Shown: in pieces, positions 36,276 through 45,557 of the stretch
Layout of the letters: each line of letters starts with the position of its first letter
How positions within the stretch are numbered: the stretch's first letter is position 1
NCBI RefSeq assembly: GCF_002160515.1
Contig: NZ_NFKS01000004.1
Location: 62,001 to 126,000 of the forward strand
Direction: 5' to 3'
From: Anaeromassilibacillus sp. An172
GTDB lineage: Bacteria; Bacillota; Clostridia; Oscillospirales; Acutalibacteraceae
Length of the DNA stretch: 64,000 nucleotides
Program-made: the position numbers and the translations under genes
The notes under the pieces: generated by a model
What the model was told of the DNA's origin: nothing
Seen by the model: only the letters and a program-made list of their open reading frames with translations
Database searches by the model: none

Positions 36276-38216
36276 ATGTTAAAAAAGATGTTATCTGTTC
36301 TTATGGCGGCATCAATGCTTCTCAGTGTATTTGCGGTTTCTTTCACATCCGCAAGTGCTGCTGAATCGCCTCAAATTACCGGTGTAACCGGATATGCTGA
36401 AAGTGAGGACCCTACCCGTGTAATGGGTGACGCAGTAGACGGAAATACCGAGACTTTCTGGCATACAAAGTTTAACAGCAATGAAGTTAACTTTGAAACA
36501 GACACAAAGAACAGCTATTACTTGGATTTGGGTGCAGAATATTTTGTAGATAAATTCGAGTATGTGCCGAAGCAGAGAGCTGACAAGAACGGTAAGATTA
36601 CAGATTTCGAACTTTACGGAACATTGGACACAGACAGAGAAAGTGCAGAGTGGTCTTTGATTACAACTGTAAACGGTTGGACTTATGGAACATCCGGCGA
36701 AGGTACAGAAAGTCATTCAGTAGAGATTGCTGATCCTAAGCCTTGGAGAATGATAAAGATTACAGTTAAAGGCTCAACAAAAAATGACGGAGATCCTAAC
36801 AGCTTTATCTGTGCCGCAGAGTTCAGAGTTTTCGGAACTGAAGAGCCGTCAGAAGTTTCTGTATGGGAGTATGAAGAAGTAGGCACTGATTCTGCAAGAA
36901 TTACAAAGTACAACGGAACAGATGTAAATGTTGTTATTCCTGAAACAATAGACGGAAGAACAGTTTCCTCTATCGGTGCAATGAGTACAAGCACATCAGT
37001 ATTTAAAGAAGCTTACGACAAAGGCGTTATGATTGAAAGTGTTGAGATGCCTGATACAGTAGTGCTTATAAACCAGCATGCTTTCAGAGGTATAGCTTCT
37101 CTTAAAACTGTTAATCTGAGTCAGAATCTTACTGAAATCAGAACAAGTGCTTTCCTTGACTGCTCATCATTGGAGAAAATCGATATTCCTGCAACTGTTA
37201 CAGATATAGGAAACAACGCATTTATCGGCTGTGAAGCTCTGAAAACTGTAATAATCAGAGGCAAAAATACATATATAAACAATGAAGGAGCTTCAGCTTA
37301 TACAGCAGCTTTCGGATTTATGGAAATTTCCCAAAAGACAAAGATTGAGGGAATTACAATGGTTGGTGTAGAAAAATCATTTGCGCAGAGATATACAACG
37401 ACATACCCACACATCGCTTTTATGACCATTGAAGATTATGAAACAAGACCTGAGCTTATGTGGGAATACACAATCAATGAAAGCAACAAGGAAGCAAGAG
37501 TTACAAAGTATCTTGGAAATGACGTAAACGTAGTTGTTCCCGATAAGCTTGAGGGATACGATGTAGTCGCTATTGAAGAATACACATTTAAGGATGCATA
37601 TGATAAGGGAGTAAAGGTTGAAAGCGTTGTAATTCCCGATACAGTAATCTTTATCAGAGATAATGCTTTCAGAGGACTTGATTCTTTAAAGAGTGTTACA
37701 GTTGGAAATTCAGTAAAAACAATAAATAGATATGCATTCAGAGATTGTACCGGATTGGAAATTATTGACCTTCCGGCAAGCTGTAGTACACTTTCTGACG
37801 GATGCTTCATCGGATGTGCAAATCTCAAAACAATTATTATCAGAAGCGAAAATCCGTTTATTGATAATGCAGGAGCATCTTCATGGCTTGCAGCTATAGG
37901 ATTTATGGATATAACCCAAAATGAAAAAATCGAAGGTATAACAATGGTTGGTGTTCCGGGAACAAATACCGAGAAATATACTCAGAAATATCCGCATATT
38001 AATTTCATGTCAATCGAGGATTATGAGAGAGGCGGAATTTTAGGTGATGTAAACGGTGACGATGAACTTACTGTTGACGACGCTACATTGATTCAGATGT
38101 ACATTGTAGGAATGCCTGTTGAGAACTTTAATGTTGAGTTGGCAGATGTAAACGAAGACGGTCAAATCAGCATTTATGACGCAACATTGGTTCAGATTAA
38201 AATCGTAAATAAATAA
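36276..38216 (+). CDS. secreted discoidin (F5/8C) + BspA-type LRR protein with dockerin
   Basis: 646 residues from the ATG at 36276, 10 bases after AGGAG; the adjacent TTG at 36273 is also possible. Signal peptide 1-29. Residues about 30-190 are an F5/8 type C (discoidin) module, often sugar-binding. Residues about 195-385 and 388-580 are two copies of a larger unit, each opening W-E-Y-x-x and ending in an IEGITMVGV...YPHI-F-M-IEDYE segment, with LRR_5 repeats between. The C-terminus is a dockerin (DVNGDDELTVDDATLIQMYI, DVNEDGQISIYDATLVQIKI). No catalytic domain is visible, so it is probably a binding or adhesion component of a scaffolded complex. Confidence 0.9.
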   Translation: MLKKMLSVLMAASMLLSVFAVSFTSASAAESPQITGVTGYAESEDPTRVMGDAVDGNTETFWHTKFNSNEVNFETDTKNSYYLDLGAEYFVDKFEYVPKQRADKNGKITDFELYGTLDTDRESAEWSLITTVNGWTYGTSGEGTESHSVEIADPKPWRMIKITVKGSTKNDGDPNSFICAAEFRVFGTEEPSEVSVWEYEEVGTDSARITKYNGTDVNVVIPETIDGRTVSSIGAMSTSTSVFKEAYDKGVMIESVEMPDTVVLINQHAFRGIASLKTVNLSQNLTEIRTSAFLDCSSLEKIDIPATVTDIGNNAFIGCEALKTVIIRGKNTYINNEGASAYTAAFGFMEISQKTKIEGITMVGVEKSFAQRYTTTYPHIAFMTIEDYETRPELMWEYTINESNKEARVTKYLGNDVNVVVPDKLEGYDVVAIEEYTFKDAYDKGVKVESVVIPDTVIFIRDNAFRGLDSLKSVTVGNSVKTINRYAFRDCTGLEIIDLPASCSTLSDGCFIGCANLKTIIIRSENPFIDNAGASSWLAAIGFMDITQNEKIEGITMVGVPGTNTEKYTQKYPHINFMSIEDYERGGILGDVNGDDELTVDDATLIQMYIVGMPVENFNVELADVNEDGQISIYDATLVQIKIVNK

Positions 38217-38249
38217 TTACAGAGACGTTGAAAAGTCAAATGTAAAAAG

Positions 38250-38280
38250 GGGAGAGGTTCACGCCTCTCCCTTGTATTTT
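38250..38280 (+). terminator. terminator of the discoidin-LRR gene
   Basis: Perfect 8-bp GC-rich stem GGGAGAGG with CCTCTCCC (38250-38257, 38264-38271), then a T-rich stretch. Confidence 0.7.
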
Positions 38281-38328
38281 GCAAAAATAAAACCGGCGGT
38301 TTTCCGATTTTGGATTACCGTCGGTTTT
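38281..38328 (-). terminator. terminator of the 38.8 kb lipoprotein gene
   Basis: Stem of 12 pairs (38289-38300 with 38317-38328, one G-T) ending in a U-rich run on the minus strand; T-rich on the other side too. Confidence 0.8.
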
Positions 38329-38347
38329 GTATGTACTAAAGATTAAA

Positions 38348-38827
38348 TTACATTCCCAAAGCGGAAGAGTCAATGTACCAGCTGCCGTCAACCTTTACAT
38401 AGCTCAATGACTGTGTTTCATCTTCAACACCATCTGCTTTTGCAAGAACGTCTGCTGTAGCTTTGTCACCGTCAATTTTGATGTTTGAAACTTCAAGCTT
38501 TACAGTTTTGATATCAAAAGGCATTGCTGACTCAAACTGCTCAATAATTGATGTGTAGTACTCGCTTTCTTTGAAGTCGTCCATTGACATTCCAAGAGCC
38601 TCGAGGGATGTTTCAAGCTGTTCCTTAACCTGAGCACCTGTTTCAGGCTCGATGCAATCGTAGATTCCCAAGATATCCATATCGTTCATGCATTTCTGGA
38701 ATTTAGCTGTAACATCTTTGATTCCCTGTTCGTCTGCGCTGCCTGAATTTCCACCGCATCCTGCCAAAACAGTCATAGCCATAATCAGTACCAGAACAAG
38801 AGCAGATACTTTTTTCATTGTTTTCAT
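38348..38827 (-). CDS. small lipoprotein with NTF2/DUF4878-like domain
   Basis: 159 residues. Lipoprotein signal with lipobox LAGC (Cys24). The mature part, with GIKDVTAKFQKCMNDMD at one end and SYVKVDGSWYIDSSAL at the other, has the layout of DUF4878/NTF2-like domains. GAGGTAG site before the ATG. It is a close paralogue of the 39.5 kb lipoprotein: same signal peptide, same core pattern, same promoter region. Confidence 0.85.
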   Translation of the reverse strand: MKTMKKVSALVLVLIMAMTVLAGCGGNSGSADEQGIKDVTAKFQKCMNDMDILGIYDCIEPETGAQVKEQLETSLEALGMSMDDFKESEYYTSIIEQFESAMPFDIKTVKLEVSNIKIDGDKATADVLAKADGVEDETQSLSYVKVDGSWYIDSSALGM

Positions 38828-38863
38828 TTTACTACCTCATTTCGTATAATAATTGGTGAGTAC

Positions 38864-38892
38864 ATTCTAATATAATTGTGCAGTTTTGTCAA
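38864..38892 (-). promoter_or_regulatory. promoter of the 38.8 kb lipoprotein
   Basis: Minus-strand TTGACA (38887-38892), 17-bp spacer, TAGAAT (38864-38869). Confidence 0.8.
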
Positions 38893-39008
38893 CACTTAAT
38901 AAACTTAAATATAATAACATATAAATTATAAATGTGTTGTTTTAGTGTGGTTGAAATATAAGAGGTTAGTAATTGTTTAGGCAAATATAATTATTTTGTT
39001 TTTAGGTT

Positions 39009-39046
39009 AAAAAAATTTCCCGTCGCCTTATAACAACAGGAAATTT
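39009..39046 (-). terminator. terminator of the 39.5 kb lipoprotein
   Basis: AAATTTCC (39013-39020) pairs with GGAAATTT (39039-39046); on the minus strand it ends in a U-run. Confidence 0.75.
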
Positions 39047-39058
39047 CTGTAATTTCTA

Positions 39059-39508
39059 TTATGCAAGACCGCTGCCGCTTCCGTCAATGTACCATGTTCC
39101 GTCAATCTTTTTAAATGTAAGCTCGCTTGTGGAGTCTTCTACATCATCGGCGTTAAGTGTAACATCGGCTGTTGCGGTTTCACCGTCTATAACGATGTTT
39201 TCAGTGGTGAATTTTGCTGAACTTGGATTTGAGGAGAGCTGTGCAAAGAAGCTTGATGCGATTTCATCTTTAGTCATTCCAAATTCAGAAGCCTGGTCAA
39301 TTACTGTCTGAACCTCGGCAGATGAATCAGGGTCGAAGCATTTGAGCATATCGTCAATGTTCTGAGTCTGAACACTTTTTTCAAACTGTGCTACAACCTC
39401 TTTGATTGCGTCTTCGTCGCTTGTTCCTGTTCCGCCGCATCCTGCAAATATTGCCACTGACAAAAGCACAGCAATAAGAAGAGCAGATACTTTTTTCATT
39501 GCTTTCAT
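39059..39508 (-). CDS. small lipoprotein, paralogue of the 38.8 kb gene
   Basis: 149 residues from the ATG at 39508 (GGGGTA site 7 bases upstream; the frame opens at 39526). Lipobox FAGC. Ends SELTFKKIDGTWYIDGSGSG, matching its paralogue's SLSYVKVDGSWYIDSS. Same NTF2/DUF4878-like layout. Transcribed separately, with its own promoter and terminator. Confidence 0.85.
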   Translation of the reverse strand: MKAMKKVSALLIAVLLSVAIFAGCGGTGTSDEDAIKEVVAQFEKSVQTQNIDDMLKCFDPDSSAEVQTVIDQASEFGMTKDEIASSFFAQLSSNPSSAKFTTENIVIDGETATADVTLNADDVEDSTSELTFKKIDGTWYIDGSGSGLA

Positions 39509-39544
39509 AATAATACCCCATTTCATATAATAATTGGTTACTAA

Positions 39545-39573
39545 ATTCTAATACAATTGTACAATTTTGTCAA
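39545..39573 (-). promoter_or_regulatory. promoter of the 39.5 kb lipoprotein
   Basis: Minus-strand TTGACA (39568-39573), 17-bp spacer, TAGAAT (39545-39550), the same layout and nearly the same bases as at 38864-38892. Confidence 0.8.
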
Positions 39574-39593
39574 TGGAATATGATAAAATCATA

Positions 39594-40151
39594 TTAAAAT
39601 TTTATATCGTAATCAGTTAAATATATTTCGGGGACTTTAAAGAGAAAGGTTTCGGACTCTCTGTTTTTAAAAAGCTTTTTGCCGCCGCAGTCGCCTGTAA
39701 GCTCTAAAAGCCGTTCTCTTTCAGTTGGCAGAAATATTGTGGGACTTCCGAAGCTGTTTTCTGAATATACACGACCCAGAGATTTTCCGCTTTTCTTAAA
39801 CTCTTCCGTAAAATTTAAAAATTCATCGCTTTTAAAATGTGGCTGGTCGCAGACAAAAAAGCATAGAATGTGGTTTGCATCTGCTGAATTTACTCCGGCT
39901 CTCACAGAAGCGGCGATGCCCTCCACAGGGGGAGGGGCATCTATAACTTTATATCCGTATTCTTCCGCTTTTTCTGCGATTTCTTTATTGGACGTCACCA
40001 CGGAAACCATGTAGTCATCTCTGTTTTTAAAAACAGAAACAATATCAAAGGCGTATAAAAATAATTTTTTGCCTTTAAATTCAGATGTCAGCTTGTTTCC
40101 GTTAAAGCGTCTGGAAGCTCCGCCGGCAAGAAGAATAATTTCCGTAATCAT
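39594..40151 (-). CDS. MobA/MocA-like nucleotidyltransferase
   Basis: 185 residues. N-terminal nucleotide-binding LLAGGASRRFNGNKL, then VCDQPHF and SFGSPTIF, as in molybdenum-cofactor nucleotidyltransferases (MocA attaches CMP to molybdopterin, MobA attaches GMP). It overlaps the hydroxylase large-subunit stop by one base (TAATG), so it is the last gene of that operon and probably makes the dinucleotide cofactor for that enzyme. MocA-type is favoured because xanthine-dehydrogenase-family enzymes use the cytosine form, but this is inference. A weak hairpin without a U-run overlaps its stop. Confidence 0.85.
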   Translation of the reverse strand: MITEIILLAGGASRRFNGNKLTSEFKGKKLFLYAFDIVSVFKNRDDYMVSVVTSNKEIAEKAEEYGYKVIDAPPPVEGIAASVRAGVNSADANHILCFFVCDQPHFKSDEFLNFTEEFKKSGKSLGRVYSENSFGSPTIFLPTERERLLELTGDCGGKKLFKNRESETFLFKVPEIYLTDYDIKF

Positions 40152-42436
40152 TATTTGTCCTCTTTTTCAGCAAGCGCCAAGGCTATCTGCTCCGCCTTTA
40201 TTGGAAGTGTGCGGAAGAAAAGTCCTGTTGCATTGTAGATTGCGTCTGTGATTGCAGGGGATGGGGTGTTTATTACAAGCTCACCTATGGATTTTGCTCC
40301 GAAAGGACCTGTCGGCTCGTAACTGCTTTCAAATTCAACCTTGATAGTTCCTAAGTCTGTTCTGGCTGGGATTTTGTATTGCAGGAATGAATTGTTTATC
40401 ATGCGTCCCTGTTCGTTGTACTGAATATCCTCATAAAGAGCCATTCCTATTCCCTGAACTATACCGCCTTCGGTCTGTACACGGGCAAGGTTTCTGTTTA
40501 CAACTGTTCCGCAGTCAACTGCTGCGGCGTAGTCAACCACCTGAACATATCCTGTTTCAGGGTCAAGGTCGATTTCCGCAATTCCCACCATAAACGGAGG
40601 AGGTGAAATCGGGGAGGAGTGAGAGCAGGAGGCAGAAAGACTCTTGTTGTGTCCCTCAAAGCTTGCGTAACCGATTTCTGAAAGTGAAACGCTTTTTCCT
40701 GTTTCAAGGTCAAACACCTTTTCTCCGTCAAAGTCGCCTTTTTCCTTGTCAATGCCCAAAAGCTTGCAGCCTGTTTCAAGAATTTTTTCTCTAAGCTCCT
40801 GACAGGTTTTTACAACAGCCATTCCGGTAACATAGGTTGTGGATGATGCATAAGAGCCTGTGTCGTAAGGGGATTGGTCTGTGTCAACGCCTCTTACAGC
40901 GATTTTGTCTATATCACAGTCAAGACAATCCGCCGCCATCTGGGAAAGTATTGTGTCACAGCCTGTTCCCATATCGGTACAGCCTATAAGCAAGGTGTAG
41001 AAGCCGTCGTCGTTTAGTCTTATTTCTGCGTTTGCTATGTCAACACCGGAAATACCGCTGCCCTGCATAGCCATGGCAACGCCCACACTTCTTATGTGAC
41101 CGTTATCAAGCTTTCTTGCCGGGTACTTGCTGTCCCAGTCTATCATCTCTTTGGCTTTAGCCATACATTTGTCAAGGGTACAGCTGTTGCATGGCTCACC
41201 GTAGTAGGTTTCCATTGTCTGACCCTCTTTTACCATGTTCATTTCACGGATTTTGCATGGGTCCATGTTCAGCTCTGCCGCAATTTCATTTACGGCAGTT
41301 TCAATGGCGTAAATTCCCTGGGTCGCGCCGTAACCTCTGTAGGCTCCGCCGCCCATTGTGTTTGTGTATACAACATCGCAGGCAAATTTTGCCGCTTCAA
41401 GATTTCCGTAAAGTGAAAGAGATTTGTGTCCTACAAGTCCGATAGTTGTCGGGCCGTGGTCGCCGTAAGCTCCGGCATTTGAAAGGGCGTAAAGGTCCAT
41501 AACCTTAATTCTTCCGTCCCTGTCTGCGCCGATTCTGACTTTCATCTGCATTTGATGACGTGGTGAACCATTGGTCATGCTCTCTTCTCTTGTGTAAACA
41601 ATATAAGCGGCTCTTCCGGTTTTCATTGTGACGATTGCCGGGAACTGCTCGCTTACAACGCTCTGCTTTGCGCCGAAACCGCCGCCGATACGTGGCTTAA
41701 CTACTCTGATTTTTGATTTTGGAATTTCCAAAGCGTTGGAGAGGATTCTTCTCACGTGGAAAGGAACCTGTGTTGAGCTTACCACGTTAAGTCTTCCGTA
41801 CTCGTCAATATAGGTAAAGGTGCGGAATGTTTCCATCATTGCCTGGCTGTTGGCTTTTGTGTTGTAGGTTCTCTCAAGTACAACATCGCAGTTTTTTAAG
41901 GATTCCTCAACATTGCCCACCTCAAAAACATCGCTGCTGCAAATGTTTCTGTTCTTGTCTGTTCCCACATTGCAAAGAGCCTTGAAATTGTCCTCCGGAT
42001 GAACAATTATAGGGTTGTCCATTGCCTTTGTGAAGTCCAAAAGTGGTTCAAGGACATTGTATTTTACCTTTATAAGCTTTAAAGCCTTGTCAGCCGCCTT
42101 TTCATTTTCCGCCGCAACAATAGCCACAGGGTCGCCGGCACAGCGCAGAAGCTTGTCAAGAATAAGTCTGTCATAGGGGCTTGGCTCAGGATATGTCTGT
42201 CCGGCTGTAGTAAATCTTGAGTTTGGAACATCCTTATAGGTGAGTATGCACTCAACGCCGGGAACCTTCATAGCCGCCGCAGTGTTGATGTCAATAATTT
42301 CAGCCCTTGCGTGGGGGCTTCTCAAAAGCTTTACCACCAAAGCGTTCTGGGGAACAATATCACCTGTATAAACAGGTTTACCTGTAACAAGGCTCATTGC
42401 GTCTTTTTTTCTTATATGAGCGTTGACGTATTTCAT
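40151..42436 (-). CDS. xdhA: xanthine-dehydrogenase-family hydroxylase, molybdopterin subunit
   Basis: 761 residues. Aldehyde oxidase/xanthine dehydrogenase a/b hammerhead domain (about 15-125) and the molybdopterin-binding domain, with RIGGGFGAKQ, GGGAYRGYGA and the catalytic glutamate in GPFGAKSIGELV. It starts at an ATGA overlap with the iron-sulfur gene, with AAGGAGG inside the previous gene. With the two smaller subunits it oxidises a purine or another N-heterocycle or aldehyde by hydroxylation. Xanthine or hypoxanthine is suggested by the nearby purine permease, but the true substrate is not proven by sequence. Confidence 0.92.
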   Translation of the reverse strand: MKYVNAHIRKKDAMSLVTGKPVYTGDIVPQNALVVKLLRSPHARAEIIDINTAAAMKVPGVECILTYKDVPNSRFTTAGQTYPEPSPYDRLILDKLLRCAGDPVAIVAAENEKAADKALKLIKVKYNVLEPLLDFTKAMDNPIIVHPEDNFKALCNVGTDKNRNICSSDVFEVGNVEESLKNCDVVLERTYNTKANSQAMMETFRTFTYIDEYGRLNVVSSTQVPFHVRRILSNALEIPKSKIRVVKPRIGGGFGAKQSVVSEQFPAIVTMKTGRAAYIVYTREESMTNGSPRHQMQMKVRIGADRDGRIKVMDLYALSNAGAYGDHGPTTIGLVGHKSLSLYGNLEAAKFACDVVYTNTMGGGAYRGYGATQGIYAIETAVNEIAAELNMDPCKIREMNMVKEGQTMETYYGEPCNSCTLDKCMAKAKEMIDWDSKYPARKLDNGHIRSVGVAMAMQGSGISGVDIANAEIRLNDDGFYTLLIGCTDMGTGCDTILSQMAADCLDCDIDKIAVRGVDTDQSPYDTGSYASSTTYVTGMAVVKTCQELREKILETGCKLLGIDKEKGDFDGEKVFDLETGKSVSLSEIGYASFEGHNKSLSASCSHSSPISPPPFMVGIAEIDLDPETGYVQVVDYAAAVDCGTVVNRNLARVQTEGGIVQGIGMALYEDIQYNEQGRMINNSFLQYKIPARTDLGTIKVEFESSYEPTGPFGAKSIGELVINTPSPAITDAIYNATGLFFRTLPIKAEQIALALAEKEDK

Positions 42437-42900
42437 TTTTGTTCCTCCTTTTGCTTAAAATCAAGATATTTCTTTATGGCTCTCATCTGGCTTTGATATC
42501 CTGTACAGCGGCAGAGATTGCCCTCGAGGTATTTTTTTATTTCCTCGTCTGTTGGATTTTTAAGCTCTTTTACCATTGCCAAAACATTCATAATAAATCC
42601 CGGACTGCAAAAACCGCACTGTTCGCCGCCCTCGTCCGCAAGAAAAGCTCCGAACTCTTCCGCTTCCTTTTGAAGTCCCTCAAGGGTGGTTATCTCCTGA
42701 CCGTCGGCACGAACTGCCAAAACACTGCATGAAAGCACAGGATTCGAGTTCATATGAACGGTGCAAAGTCCGCAGTTAGAGGTTTCACAGCCTCTTTTAA
42801 CGGAGTAACAGCCGTGACTTCTCAGATAATCTAAAAGAACTGTATCGGGGGCAACTTCGTCCTTGTAGGTTTTTCCGTTTATTTTAACTGTAATAATCAT
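42433..42900 (-). CDS. xdhC: xanthine-dehydrogenase-family hydroxylase, 2Fe-2S subunit
   Basis: 155 residues. First cluster in the plant-ferredoxin fold (CYSVKRGCETSNCGLCTVHMN) and second in the helical domain (QCGFCSPGFIM, CRCTGYQ). Transfers electrons from the molybdenum centre to FAD. ATGA overlap with the FAD-subunit gene. Confidence 0.95.
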   Translation of the reverse strand: MIITVKINGKTYKDEVAPDTVLLDYLRSHGCYSVKRGCETSNCGLCTVHMNSNPVLSCSVLAVRADGQEITTLEGLQKEAEEFGAFLADEGGEQCGFCSPGFIMNVLAMVKELKNPTDEEIKKYLEGNLCRCTGYQSQMRAIKKYLDFKQKEEQK

Positions 42901-43688
42901 TGTTCGCCCTCCTTACAGACAAGTTTTTTATAGGCACGCTTCAAAAGTACAAGGCAGAGATGTTTTCTGTATTCCTTTGACGCCCTTGTATTGGTTCCAA
43001 ACTCTGTTTCAGCTTGGATTTTTTCAAAGAATTTAAAAATTTCTTCAGAGTTTTCCACATCGGAACAGTCCATTGTGGAAACTTTTCCCCTCATTGGTCT
43101 TGCGCCCACAGCGGCATAAAGCTTTTTGCCGTCATATGCAAGGGAACAGTTTAAAACAGGAATGTCCGTCTGTGTGTTTCTAAAGCTTTCATAGGCGGCT
43201 TTTCTGCCGTCCTTTTTGATGTGTATGTTTACAACAATATCGTTGTCATAATCTCTTTGGGAGTATTCCTCCATGGAAACAGTTTCGCCGCCGGCAAGCT
43301 CAACCTCTGTACCCAAAACAATCAGAGAGGTGACAATATCTGAAAATCCGAAGCGTGAGAAAACACTGCCGCCTATAGTTGCGCAGTTGCGGAACTGCAC
43401 GCCTACAATATGTGTAAATGCATCTTTAAAGTAATTGCCAAAATATTTTTCTATAACAGGGCTTGTTTCAATGTCACGGAGAGTGACCATAGCGCCTATT
43501 ATTATTTCGTCGTCGGTTTCTGTTATTTTATCAAGTCCCAAACTGCTGAGGTCTATCAGTGTGTTGATGTTCTTTTTTCCCATCTTCATCCAACAGCCGC
43601 CGCCAAGAACTTTGTTGGTTCTTTTTTTGTTCAGTTCAAGGGCTTCCTGAAGGTCTGAAGCTTTAATATAATTTTGAGCCTTAAACAA
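42897..43688 (-). CDS. xdhB: xanthine-dehydrogenase-family hydroxylase, FAD subunit
   Basis: 263 residues. FAD-binding domain of the CO-dehydrogenase flavoprotein type: VLGGGCWMKMGKKN near the start (loop variant of AGGTDL), NCATIGGSVFSRFGFSDIV in the middle, and a CO_deh_flav_C end. TTG start, with AAAGGAGG upstream. Between it and the ABC ATPase there are only 64 bases and no terminator. Confidence 0.92.
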   Translation of the reverse strand: MFKAQNYIKASDLQEALELNKKRTNKVLGGGCWMKMGKKNINTLIDLSSLGLDKITETDDEIIIGAMVTLRDIETSPVIEKYFGNYFKDAFTHIVGVQFRNCATIGGSVFSRFGFSDIVTSLIVLGTEVELAGGETVSMEEYSQRDYDNDIVVNIHIKKDGRKAAYESFRNTQTDIPVLNCSLAYDGKKLYAAVGARPMRGKVSTMDCSDVENSEEIFKFFEKIQAETEFGTNTRASKEYRKHLCLVLLKRAYKKLVCKEGEQ

Positions 43689-43752
43689 TATAATTCCTCC
43701 TTTTGCTGACAGAATTGACCTTTTATTTTTTGTCTTATTATATCATTTTATG

Positions 43753-44517
43753 TCAGGTTTTCCAATATAAAAATCCCTCTTCCGACAAATTAAGGTCATT
43801 TCCGTAAACGGGTATAAGTTTTTTCAAAAGGCTTTTTGCAAATTCATCCGTTTTTGGTATGATGTCCACTTTTTTATCCTTTATAAGCAAGATACCGTCG
43901 CCGTACTGTAGGGCAAGGTTGGGGTCGTGAACGCTGAGTATTATAAGCTTGTTTTGATTTTCCTTTGAAAGGGCTTTGACCTTTTTCATAAAATCCTGCT
44001 GGCGTTTTACATCAAGTCCCGAGGTTGGCTCGTCCAGCAGAATATAGTCGGTTTCCTGGGTAAAGGTTTTGGCAAGGCAGGCAAGCTGAAGCTCTCCTCC
44101 GCTTATTTCCTCTGTACTTCTCTGAGAAAGGTGGGAAATCCCCATTTCCTCTATATATTTTTTTGCCTTTTCCCTGTGGCTTTTTTGAGGCTGCTGAAAA
44201 GGGGAAAGGTAAGGGGTGGCGCCCATTGTTACAAAGTCCTCAACGGTCATTGACTGAGAATAAAATTTCTGGGGCATGTATGCGATTATTTTTGCTCTTT
44301 TCTTTATCGGTATGTTTTTAAGGGGAATATTGTCATAAAGAATATCGCCCTTTTCCGGCGTTATATATCCTCCAAGAGTTTTTATAAGTGTGGATTTTCC
44401 CGAGCCGTTAGGCCCTAAAAGAAACCATATTCCGCCTTTTGATATTTCAAAGGAAACATTTTCAAGTATTGGATTTTTATGAAACCCGGCGGTAAGGTCT
44501 TTTACCTGAATTTTCAC
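43753..44517 (-). CDS. FecE/BtuD-type ABC transporter ATPase
   Basis: 254 residues. Walker A LLGPNGSGKSTLIK, signature EISGGELQLACLAKTF, Walker B YILLDEPTSGLD. GTG start overlapping the permease stop (GTGA). Powers the FecCD-type permease upstream. Confidence 0.93.
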   Translation of the reverse strand: MKIQVKDLTAGFHKNPILENVSFEISKGGIWFLLGPNGSGKSTLIKTLGGYITPEKGDILYDNIPLKNIPIKKRAKIIAYMPQKFYSQSMTVEDFVTMGATPYLSPFQQPQKSHREKAKKYIEEMGISHLSQRSTEEISGGELQLACLAKTFTQETDYILLDEPTSGLDVKRQQDFMKKVKALSKENQNKLIILSVHDPNLALQYGDGILLIKDKKVDIIPKTDEFAKSLLKKLIPVYGNDLNLSEEGFLYWKT

Positions 44518-45512
44518 AGTCTGTTTCCTCCTTTTTTATCAAAAAATCTTCTTATAAGCAGGAATGTAAGGAACACGCTTCCGAATAGTGATGTGAATAT
44601 ACTTATAGGAAGCTCAAGTCCCGAAATATTTCTTGCGAAAAGGTCGGCTGCCATCAAAAGCACGCCGCCGGTAAAGAAAACAGCACCCATATTTTTGCTT
44701 ATGTCACGGCTTATGCAAAGTCTGACTATATGGGGAGCGATAAGTCCTATCCAGCTCACAACGCCCGCAACAGATACCACTGCGGAAACAGGCAGAGTGG
44801 CTAAAACTATAAAAAATATCCTTGTTTTAAGGGGAGAAATTCCCAAGCTTTGCGCCTGCTCGTCGCCGAGGGATAAAACTTTCAGGCGGTATCTCAAAAG
44901 ATACATTAAAATCAAAGGGATTATTGTGATTGATACAACAAGTATGAGCTTGCTGTTTGTTGAGTTTTGAAATCCTCCCATAAGCCAGTATTCAATGGCT
45001 GGGAGCTGGTTTAACGGGTCTGCCACCATTTTGAAAATCATAAGCACAGCGGAAGCGGCACTGCTGACAATAATTCCAGCCAAAACCATGCCTAAAATCC
45101 TGTTTGATTTTACAAATGAGGACAGAAACAGGGCAAACGCCACCACCAAAAGTCCGAAAACAAAGGCAGAGCCCTGTACCGCCCACATGGCTGAGGGCAG
45201 GAAAAGCATGGCAAAAACTGCGCCTACGGAGCATCCGCTGGTGACGCCCAAAACATCGGGAGATACCAGTGGGTTTGAAAAAAGAGTCTGAAAAACTGCG
45301 CCAGAAACAGCCAAAGCTCCTCCGCCGTATGCCACCAAAAGCACACGGGGAAGCCTTATTTCCCAAAACAGGGAAACGGCAGTGGCTGACTCATGTCTGC
45401 CTGTTATAATCAGAAAAATATCCTCAAGTGATAAAGGGTATCTTCCGACGCAGGCGGAAACGAGTATAAGAGCCACCCATAATAGCGCTGTTATCAAAAG
45501 TCTTTTTTTCAT
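44514..45512 (-). CDS. FecCD/BtuC-type ABC transporter permease
   Basis: 332 residues, about ten membrane helices, with RLPRVLLVAYGGGALAVSG and the SLGISPLKTRI coupling region typical of the FecCD family (iron-siderophore, haem, cobalamin or molybdate/tungstate importers such as Haemophilus MolB). GGGAGA site before the ATG. Position in a molybdenum-enzyme operon favours a metal-oxyanion substrate. Confidence 0.92.
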   Translation of the reverse strand: MKKRLLITALLWVALILVSACVGRYPLSLEDIFLIITGRHESATAVSLFWEIRLPRVLLVAYGGGALAVSGAVFQTLFSNPLVSPDVLGVTSGCSVGAVFAMLFLPSAMWAVQGSAFVFGLLVVAFALFLSSFVKSNRILGMVLAGIIVSSAASAVLMIFKMVADPLNQLPAIEYWLMGGFQNSTNSKLILVVSITIIPLILMYLLRYRLKVLSLGDEQAQSLGISPLKTRIFFIVLATLPVSAVVSVAGVVSWIGLIAPHIVRLCISRDISKNMGAVFFTGGVLLMAADLFARNISGLELPISIFTSLFGSVFLTFLLIRRFFDKKGGNRL

Positions 45513-45557
45513 TTCGGTATCTCCCGTTGTTATTGTTATATTTTTGTTTAAAGAAAA

